Below, piece by piece: positions 24,661-29,263 of a DNA stretch of 30,859 nt. The notes beneath the pieces are model-generated. The model searched no databases. It was not told the DNA's origin and worked only from the letters and a program-made list of their open reading frames with translations. Both the position numbers and the translations under genes were made by a program. The DNA is from Verrucomicrobia bacterium UBA740. GTDB taxonomy: Bacteria > Verrucomicrobiota > Kiritimatiellia > RFP12 > UBA1067. The stretch is from assembly GCA_002298665.1 (NCBI GenBank), contig DBKW01000074.1, forward strand, positions 1-30,859. The letters run 5' to 3'. The stretch's first letter is position 1, and every line of letters begins with the position of its first letter.

Positions 24661-24675
24661 GCAATAACCGTGCCA
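24661..24675 (-). promoter_or_regulatory. Sigma-54 (-24/-12) promoter of the YaaW-HNH operon
   Basis: On the minus strand, TGGCACGGTTATTGC followed by T, matching the sigma-54 consensus TGGCACG-N4-TTGCW without a mismatch. With C of the -12 GC at 24661 the start site would be near 24649. It is almost the same as the promoter at 28364-28378 (differences at two spacer bases). Confidence 0.9.
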
Positions 24676-24757
24676 AACCGTCCATATGCCTGTTTTGCGT
24701 GCGAAACGCGGGATTTTGGCAAGTTTGCATTTTGCCCCCTTAGACCCCAGTATAAGA

Positions 24758-24777
24758 TTTAGACTTTTTCGTCTAAA
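24758..24777. repeat. TTTAGAC-N6-GTCTAAA palindrome, candidate enhancer site
   Basis: Perfect 7-bp inverted repeat with a 6-nt spacer, overlapping the stop codon of the regulator gene. Another TTAGAC lies at 24740-24745. Its centre is about 118 bp upstream of the predicted sigma-54 start site, the usual distance for an enhancer-binding-protein site. As a terminator it lacks a T-run. Role is inference. Confidence 0.5.
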
Positions 24778-26272
24778 CCGCCTCGTCCTCTCCCGTCCGC
24801 CGGACGATATGTCCGTCGGCATTCGCGTCCCATTTGTAGCCGTATTTCCCGATGCAGGAGGCGAACGACGAATTCCAGTTGGCTTTCTCCTTCCCGCCTG
24901 CGAAGAAGAGCTTCCCGGCGTCCGTCGCGGTCCCCACCCGAGCCGCGCAGGAGAACGCCCAGGACAGCAGAACCTTCTCGTTCGCGCCCAGATCGCGGCG
25001 GTCGGCCACAAGTGGATGGAAAAATGCCGAACCCCCTGCGCCGGAATCCGCCTCCGCGTCCCGGAGTTGCCGCTCAAGCACCTGAATGGCGGGCGCCGAG
25101 ACGAAGCCGGAGGCGTCCGAAGCCATCGTGCGCAGAAGCAGGAAGGCCCGGCGAAGCTCGCGGAAGTTGCCGCGCCAAGGATGGCGCGCGGCGAATTCCC
25201 TGAACAGCACGTGCGCCAAACGCGAAAACCGTATGTTGAACCGCCGCCCCAGGCTCGCCAGCGTCCGGTCCAGGAACACCGTCCCGCCCTGTCCGCCGAT
25301 GCGCACCCGGACGGGCGGCAAGCAGACCGAAAGCCCGTTGATCCGGCTGTAGAGGTCGCGGCGGAAGCGCCCTTCCGCGACCGCCTGCCTCAGATCCTCG
25401 TTCGTCCCGAAGACGAACCGGCATTGCACGGCCTTCGAATCGACGCCGCCATGCAGGCGGTAGTGCCCGTCCAGCGCCATCAAAAGCCGCGGCTGAAGCT
25501 CAAGCGGCAACGTCCCGATTTCATCGAGAAACAGGACGCCGTCCTTTGCGCATTCGATGGCACCCGGCCGATCCTCCCTCGTCGTGTTGGTGAACGAGCC
25601 GCCCCGCAACCCGAAGAGCGCGGCGTTCATGTCCTCCTTGCCGAACTCACCGCAGTTCAGGTGCACGAACGGACACGTCCCGGCGCCGCACATCTTACGG
25701 AACGCATCCCGGATCGCTCGGGCCGTAAACGACTTGCCAACCCCCGTCTCCCCAGTCAACAGGGCGGCCGGCCACAGACCGTCGACCGCGGAGGACGCAA
25801 ACGCACGAACAACCCGCCGCAGGTCATCCCGCACATACGGAATATCGTCATATTCGCGGAAGAACGAATCGTCTTCCGTAACTGTCGCCAGGCGGAGATC
25901 TTCCGGGACGGGCAGACGCTTGTCCGCATGAAAGAGGGAGAGCGCAAACCCGTCGCGTCGGAGGCCTTTGCGGCACCGATTCCAGTGCGCCAGATCGCAG
26001 ATATAAAATCGACGTTCGACCGGAAGCCGCGGCAGCGGAAACTCCTGAAGGGCCTGGACAAGTTTCGCCGCTTTGCCCCCCCCCAGTTCGTCCGTCGGGT
26101 CGAAAAGGACGACAATGGTCGACACCGCTTTGTCGACAATCTGCTTCTCAAAGAATGGCAAATCCTCGTTCGGGCAGACCCCGACGAAGACGGCGACGTC
26201 TTCGCCGTCCAAAGACGGGATTCCGTCCTCCGGCATCCTAAACACCGTGCTCGAAACCGTTCCGCTTGCCAT
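24773..26272 (-). CDS. AAA+ sigma-54-regulator-like protein lacking GAFTGA
   Basis: A 499-aa protein. The central AAA+ domain (about 140-385) is of the bacterial enhancer-binding type: Walker A GETGVGKS (174-181), Walker B GVLFLDEIG (245-253), arginine-finger region GRFRRDLYSRIN (301-312) and HPWRGNFREL (364-373) in place of the usual YPGNVREL. The L1 loop that contacts sigma-54 reads GSFTNT (225-230) instead of GAFTGA, so it is unlikely to open promoters alone. The N-terminal about 135 residues (VAVFVGVCPNED..., STIVVLFDPTDEL) form an unrecognised alpha/beta sensor-like domain. The C-terminus (about 400-499) has no obvious Fis-type HTH. Possible roles are hetero-hexamer partner, repressor or anti-activator of the GAFTGA-bearing regulator. 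Expressed from a perfect sigma-70 promoter. Confidence 0.8.
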   Translation of the reverse strand: MASGTVSSTVFRMPEDGIPSLDGEDVAVFVGVCPNEDLPFFEKQIVDKAVSTIVVLFDPTDELGGGKAAKLVQALQEFPLPRLPVERRFYICDLAHWNRCRKGLRRDGFALSLFHADKRLPVPEDLRLATVTEDDSFFREYDDIPYVRDDLRRVVRAFASSAVDGLWPAALLTGETGVGKSFTARAIRDAFRKMCGAGTCPFVHLNCGEFGKEDMNAALFGLRGGSFTNTTREDRPGAIECAKDGVLFLDEIGTLPLELQPRLLMALDGHYRLHGGVDSKAVQCRFVFGTNEDLRQAVAEGRFRRDLYSRINGLSVCLPPVRVRIGGQGGTVFLDRTLASLGRRFNIRFSRLAHVLFREFAARHPWRGNFRELRRAFLLLRTMASDASGFVSAPAIQVLERQLRDAEADSGAGGSAFFHPLVADRRDLGANEKVLLSWAFSCAARVGTATDAGKLFFAGGKEKANWNSSFASCIGKYGYKWDANADGHIVRRTGEDEAV

Positions 26273-26401
26273 TGTCTGTTGTCCTTTTCTCTGCTCCGAA
26301 TCCAGCCGGAGGCACGCCGCGGACGCAGAAAAGGACGGCGTGTCTTGTTGTCGTATCCGGCCATGGAGGGCTCACACCCGACATACGAAGTTTATGCAGA
26401 C

Positions 26402-26430
26402 ATTATACCTCTTTGCTGATTGTGTGTCAA
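26402..26430 (-). promoter_or_regulatory. Perfect-consensus sigma-70 promoter for the GSFTNT regulator
   Basis: On the minus strand, TTGACA (26425-26430), a 17-bp spacer and TATAAT (26402-26407), an exact match to consensus. Predicted start near 26395, giving a 5' leader of about 120 nt. The gene has an AAGGA ribosome site about 10 bp before its ATG at 26272. Confidence 0.85.
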
Positions 26431-26462
26431 CGCCCTTTTACATGTTGCGCCGCGTGCTGTGA

Positions 26463-26509
26463 ATTGCCCGAGTAAATGCTCCTAGTGCATTGGCATTTAC
26501 CCGGGCAAT
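26463..26509. repeat. 17-bp inverted repeat with 13-nt loop
   Basis: Arms ATTGCCCGAGTAAATGC (26463-26479) and GCATTTACCCGGGCAAT (26493-26509) pair along their whole length with one T/C difference, which becomes a G-U pair in RNA on one strand. The inner half of each arm is the octamer repeated elsewhere in the block. It lies 33 bp upstream of the -35 box of the regulator promoter. Confidence 0.8.
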
Positions 26510-26614
26510 GGACGTTCTCCTCAAAGGCGGGAAGAGGCACTCCTCCGCGGCAGACGGTCGGACCGAAGGGTAAGACCACAGGGGACGGCAGGCCGCTCAG
26601 GCACCCGTCCGCAA

Positions 26615-26671
26615 CCAGACTTCAAGAGACCTTGGTCTTTTACCCTGGAGACCTTGGTCTCTTGAATCTGG
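26615..26671. repeat. Long imperfect hairpin (about 23 bp stem)
   Basis: Arms CCAGACTTCAAGAGACC and GGTCTCTTGAATCTGG pair with a single bulged base. The stem continues inward through GGTCT/AGACC after a two-base internal mismatch, leaving a loop of about 10 nt. The AGAGACCNNGGTCTC words also make each arm partly self-complementary. Confidence 0.8.
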
Positions 26672-26971
26672 CGCAGACAAACGACGCGTCCGTCCCGGGA
26701 GATCCGGCGAGGAATGTCGCCGCGACAAGGGTAGGCCCCCCTTGCCCAGCCCATCCGCGGACGGGAGACGGATGGGGGCCAATCGGAGTATGGGCATTTA
26801 CTTGTTCCGAAAAACAAACATTTGTCCACGTCCTGGGGACGCATTGTCGAAAAGCCCCTTGGGCGCCCCTTCCCGGAGCGATTGGGCATCCACCTGACTG
26901 TTTTCGGCAAAGTAAATGCCACTAGTCGCCCGAAACCCATCAAATAGGGACCTTTACTTTGACAGGTGACC

Positions 26972-27196
26972 TCACTTGGACGAAAACAGTCTTGACACGA
27001 ATACGCCGAGCAAGTAGATTCCCCCGATTATCACCCCGCCAACGCATGCGGCTTTGAGCAAAAACGGGATGGCGATGGCGAGGATGGCGACAAGGAAACT
27101 CAACAGAACGCAGACAAGCGAGCCAATCACATAGATCAGAACGCCCGCGACCAGCACGATCGGCAGAACCAACAAGCCTTTCAAAAACGTCACCAT
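26972..27196 (-). CDS. Small membrane protein, 74 aa
   Basis: A very hydrophobic protein with two to three membrane helices: KGLLVLPIVLVAGVLIYVIG, then SLVCVLLSFLVAILAIAIPFLL and VGGVIIGGIYLLGVFVSRLF, ending in basic/Ser residues. I choose the ATG at 27196 because GGAAAGG lies 8-10 bp upstream; a TTG at 27217 is the other option. It follows the YkvA-family gene by 21 bp and is the last gene of the first sigma-54 operon. No family recognised. The size and topology recall the small membrane proteins of envelope-stress operons, by analogy only. Confidence 0.75.
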   Translation of the reverse strand: MVTFLKGLLVLPIVLVAGVLIYVIGSLVCVLLSFLVAILAIAIPFLLKAACVGGVIIGGIYLLGVFVSRLFSSK

Positions 27197-27217
27197 CCCA
27201 GCCACCTTTCCCGCCAA

Positions 27218-27640
27218 TCAGTCTTCTTCCGTCGCATCGCCCTTCGCCGCGTCGGACGTCGACTGGGCTGCGCGCCGCCACTGACGGTAAGCCACGAGGT
27301 CGGCCGCCGAAATCCTGAACGCGAACGCCAGCACCGCCGCATCGTCGAGAAAGCCCGCCAACGGAAGCCAGTCCGGAACCAGGTCGATCGGAGAGAGGAA
27401 ATAGACGAGCGCCCCGACAAGCGAACAGATCGTCGTCGTGGGAACCGTCTTGTACGAGCCGCCGATCCAGTCGCGCACCAGCGCGAACGTCGTCTTGATG
27501 TCCTCCCAGTATTGCTTGATGAAACCGGCCTTGTCGGCGAGTCGCTTCGCTTCTTCCTCCCTGCCCAGGACGTCCGCGATGTCGTCGCGAGTCATGTTTT
27601 GAGCCCGTTTGTTGATTTCTTCTTCAGCATTGATGTTCAT
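27218..27640 (-). CDS. YkvA family (DUF1232) membrane-associated protein
   Basis: A 140-aa protein. The core VGALVYFLSPIDLVPDWLPLAGFLDDAAVLAFAFRI (about residues 74-109) is the DUF1232/YkvA signature (the YxxSPxDxxPDxxPxxGxxDD pattern), a short hydrophobic hairpin of unknown function found near stress and cell-envelope genes. The N-terminal 70 residues are charged and helical. The tail is acidic. The ATG at 27640 has an AAAGGTG site. Its place in a sigma-54 operon with other small membrane proteins supports a membrane-related stress role. Confidence 0.88.
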   Translation of the reverse strand: MNINAEEEINKRAQNMTRDDIADVLGREEEAKRLADKAGFIKQYWEDIKTTFALVRDWIGGSYKTVPTTTICSLVGALVYFLSPIDLVPDWLPLAGFLDDAAVLAFAFRISAADLVAYRQWRRAAQSTSDAAKGDATEED

Positions 27641-27663
27641 GGTTGTTCACCTTTCTGTCGTTT

Positions 27664-27771
27664 TCAAATTTTATTCGCACCGGGCCGCTTCACATTCCGG
27701 CGCGGCAGCGGCGCCTCTCTTTTCGTTGAGACCTTCCGCGCCAGGTTCCTCCCGCCTTTCCTCATATTCAT
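27664..27771 (-). CDS. Possible 35-aa very basic peptide
   Basis: A short frame, MNMRKGGRNLARKVSTKREA followed by a PLPRRNVKRPG-type tail, with 12 Lys/Arg in 35 residues. Its ATG overlaps the stop of the 153-aa gene as ATGA, with GGGAA about 8 bp upstream, and it fills most of an otherwise empty 127-bp gap before the YkvA gene. Translational coupling makes it plausible, but a frame this short can occur by chance in GC-rich DNA. Confidence 0.4.
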   Translation of the reverse strand: MNMRKGGRNLARKVSTKREAPLPRRNVKRPGANKI

Positions 27772-28229
27772 TTGGAGTTCCCGTCTTGATTCTCGAGCGC
27801 TTCCAGGACCTTGCCGAGAACTTCCACAAGTTCGTTCACGCACTCGACAAGTTTCTCGTACGCCTCGATTGCATGATCGCCCCATTCCTCGTTTTTGAAG
27901 CTGTCGTCTGCGTCCATGAAGACTGCGGAGAGCGTGCTCTTGTACGCGACGCGGCTCTTCTCGTCCAGCATCTCGTTGGCCAGGCGGATGGTGTCGACCG
28001 CCTCTTTCTCGAACGCGGCGATCTTCGCCTTGTAGTCCTTGAACTTCGAGATGTAGTACTTGCGCTGCACGAACATGACAGCCTTCTCGATGAAGGTCTC
28101 ACCGCCGAGCACCGTCGAGCACGCGGCGTTGATGATGCCCAGCTGATCCTGGGCGAGTCCATCGCCAAAAAGCTTCACGCCTTGGGTCCACTCCTCCCAG
28201 AGTTTCCCCCGCATTTCATTCTTGTCCAT
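27768..28229 (-). CDS. Helical cytoplasmic protein of unknown function, 153 aa
   Basis: Starts at the ATG at 28229, which has a strong GAGGAGGAG ribosome site; a longer frame upstream is not supported. The protein is soluble and almost all helix: KLWEEWTQGVKLFGDGLAQDQ, IEKAVMFVQRKYYISKFKDYKAKIAAFEKEAVDTIRLANEML, and a heptad-like acidic end (YEKLVECVNELVEVLGKVLEAL) compatible with a short coiled coil. No family recognised; not a PspA homologue by eye. It is the first sizeable gene after the sigma-54 promoter at 28364, overlapping a 37-aa frame upstream and a 35-aa frame downstream. Confidence 0.82.
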   Translation of the reverse strand: MDKNEMRGKLWEEWTQGVKLFGDGLAQDQLGIINAACSTVLGGETFIEKAVMFVQRKYYISKFKDYKAKIAAFEKEAVDTIRLANEMLDEKSRVAYKSTLSAVFMDADDSFKNEEWGDHAIEAYEKLVECVNELVEVLGKVLEALENQDGNSK

Positions 28230-28329
28230 ATGTCTGCTCCTCCTCGTTGTGCGCGCCCGGCTCCGGCAAGACCGGTTCCTGCGGCATCCGCGGTCTATCA
28301 AGTTCGATTCGTCTCATCTCTTTGCTCAT
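28216..28329 (-). CDS. Possible 37-aa leader gene of the first sigma-54 operon
   Basis: A short frame, MSKEMRRIELDRPRMPQEPV then LPEPGAHNEEEQTYGQE, with an AAAGGAA ribosome site 5-6 bp before its ATG at 28329. That is only 23 nt after the predicted sigma-54 start site. It overlaps the start of the 153-aa gene by 14 bp in another frame. Such an arrangement fits a small coupled gene or a leader peptide. Charged, proline-rich, no membrane segment. Confidence 0.5.
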   Translation of the reverse strand: MSKEMRRIELDRPRMPQEPVLPEPGAHNEEEQTYGQE

Positions 28330-28363
28330 GGCTGTTCCTTTCATGGTTACGCCTGTCTAATTA

Positions 28364-28378
28364 GCAAATACCGTGCCA
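28364..28378 (-). promoter_or_regulatory. Sigma-54 (-24/-12) promoter of the YkvA operon
   Basis: On the minus strand, TGGCACGGTATTTGC followed by T, an exact match to the sigma-54 consensus. Predicted start site near 28352. The match to the promoter at 24661-24675 is 14 of 16 bases, spacer included, which suggests a shared origin or shared regulator. Confidence 0.9.
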
Positions 28379-28708
28379 AGTCCGAAACCGGGGCTTTTCA
28401 CGCTTGTTTCGCGGCAACGGTGTCCATTCTCTTACCAGTCGCCTGGGCAATATCGTCCCATTCGCAGACTGTCCAAGCAGGATCTCGCCCTCTTTGTCGA
28501 TTTCCACAATCTCGAACGGACGCGGATTGTGCGCCCCTGCCCGGTCAAACCCGCCCGGCGCATCGGAACGCCCCAAGTCTCCATCTCCGAAACCTTCCCA
28601 TCCCGAAACCTTCCCATCCGAAGAATGAAAATAGGCCTTGTGTTTCGACCGCTTTCCAGTCTTCAGTCTGGCGGCTGCTCTCGGAATCGAAAAGCGGCGT
28701 TGCCGGAG
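28379..28708 (-). other. Upstream region of the YkvA operon, with a doubtful gene remnant
   Basis: A frame from a TTG at 28717 to 28361 runs through this stretch. Its last third (PRPFEIVEIDKEGEILLGQS and following) looks protein-like, but the frame has no ATG, begins inside the terminator T-run and ends across the sigma-54 promoter. I read it as a gene remnant or chance frame. The stretch also holds two 16-bp tandem units (28587-28618), which would put any original frame out of register, and three copies of CCGAAACC. Confidence 0.5.
28587..28618. repeat. Two perfect 16-bp tandem repeats
   Basis: CCGAAACCTTCCCATC occurs twice in direct succession (28587-28602 and 28603-28618). The inner octamer CCGAAACC also occurs at 28382-28389, four bases upstream of the -24 element of the sigma-54 promoter. 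The tandem pair lies about 235-266 bp upstream of the predicted start, within reach of enhancer looping. Confidence 0.8.
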
Positions 28709-28753
28709 CAAAAACAAGCAAGTCCCCGGAAACGCGTGTTCCCAGAGACTTGC
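28709..28753 (-). terminator. Rho-independent terminator after the regulator operon
   Basis: On the minus strand the arms GCAAGTCTCTGGGAA and TTTCCGGGGACTTGC pair with G-U wobbles and a small bulge, and are followed directly by TTGTTTTTGC. It lies about 50 bp after the stop of the 80-aa gene, ending the transcript that carries the GAFTGA regulator and two small genes. Confidence 0.8.
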
Positions 28754-28801
28754 GTCCTATGCGGCGTCCGGCCCCGTCACGCGGAACTGGGCGCCCTCGC
28801 G

Positions 28802-29044
28802 TCAATACAAGAACATCAGGTAATCGTCGTGAAGATCGTACTTCTCCTTGTTGAACTGGAATGTGGGAATGAGCCGCTGGCGGCAGTCCATGTCGATGAT
28901 GCCGTAAAGCGAGTTGCGCTTCACCACAATCCCCTTCCGCCCCCAGCCGACAAGGGCGTCGCACGGGAAGGAGCGGACCTTTCTCCCGATCTCGTCGTAT
29001 ACGTTCGCACGGCCTTTCTCGAAATCTGCGCGTGAAATGTTCAT
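28802..29044 (-). CDS. Short WG-repeat-like protein, 80 aa
   Basis: A small soluble protein. The segment KRNSLYGIIDMDCRQRLIPTFQFNKEKYD resembles a single WG-type beta repeat (pattern YGxIDxxGxxxIPxxYD), and an earlier VYDEIGRKVRSFPCDALVGWGRKGIVV could be a degenerate one. Full WG-repeat proteins are much longer, so this is either a mini version or a fragment. The ATG at 29044 has a GGGAGGA site; the gene starts 3 bp after the 71-aa gene stop and is followed by a terminator. Function unknown. Confidence 0.7.
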   Translation of the reverse strand: MNISRADFEKGRANVYDEIGRKVRSFPCDALVGWGRKGIVVKRNSLYGIIDMDCRQRLIPTFQFNKEKYDLHDDYLMFLY

Positions 29045-29047
29045 TGT

Positions 29048-29263
29048 TCAGTCCTCCCTTCGCTCGTTGACAACGCACGAAGAATCTCCGGCGTCGCCGT
29101 GTTCTTCTCGCATCTTCATGAGACGTTCATACTGCTGCCGCGTGACAAGACGCGGCTGCGGACCCTTGATCCGGGGATCGTTGTGCGTCGGCGGCCACCA
29201 GTACATCCCGCACAAGTTCATGAGTTTTTCGCTGAACGGTTTCCCGAACGGACTGTCTTTCAT
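29048..29263 (-). CDS. Small hypothetical protein, 71 aa
   Basis: Overlaps the regulator stop codon by 4 bp (ATGA), so it is translationally coupled to the regulator. The N-terminal half is Trp/Pro-rich (LCGMYWWPPTHNDPRIKGPQ), followed by a charged helix (VTRQQYERLMKMREEHGD) and an acidic, disordered-looking tail. No family recognised. Coupling to the regulator suggests a co-regulator, or a protein needed in fixed ratio to it. Confidence 0.68.
   Translation of the reverse strand: MKDSPFGKPFSEKLMNLCGMYWWPPTHNDPRIKGPQPRLVTRQQYERLMKMREEHGDAGDSSCVVNERRED

Larger units (their letters stand above)
26431..26971. other. Structured non-coding block packed with inverted repeats
   Basis: About 540 bp between the end of the YkvA operon and the regulator promoter. 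Long frames exist on both strands but none has convincing protein character. Elements: a 17-bp inverted repeat at 26463-26509; a hairpin of about 23 bp at 26615-26671; CGGCGA-N6-TCGCCG at 26705-26722; CAAGGG/CCCTTG at 26726-26744; CCCATCCG-N11-CGGATGGG at 26750-26776; CGTCC-TGG-GGACG near 26827-26840. The octamer GTAAATGC/GCATTTAC occurs at 26472, 26493, 26794 and 26912. It could hold a structured RNA, protein-binding sites or a remnant mobile element. Confidence 0.65.

Noticed and set aside
24705..24735. A sigma-54-like TGGCA...TTGCA on the plus strand
   Set aside because: The spacing between the boxes is three bases too short and no plus-strand gene follows.
26476..26925. A 149-codon open frame on the plus strand in the structured block
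   Set aside because: Its start lies within the 17-bp inverted repeat, there is no ribosome site, the residues are low-complexity Gly/Pro/Thr, and a similar-length frame exists on the other strand. The hairpins explain the sequence better.
26463..26936. Integron attC site or insertion-sequence ends
   Set aside because: The repeats lack the conserved attC core GTTRRRY/RYYYAAC ends. The outer octamer copies are in direct, not inverted, orientation, and no integrase or transposase is present.
26521..26943. A 140-codon open frame on the minus strand in the same block
   Set aside because: No promoter or ribosome site, no family character, and it crosses several perfect hairpins.
20498..28229. A phage shock (Psp) operon
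   Set aside because: The regulatory logic is similar, but none of the proteins resembles PspA, PspB or PspC by motif.
27768..28301. A longer 177-residue form of the 153-aa protein
   Set aside because: The extra Arg/Ser-rich residues lack a ribosome site and overlap the better-supported 37-aa frame; the ATG at 28229 has GAGGAGGAG upstream.
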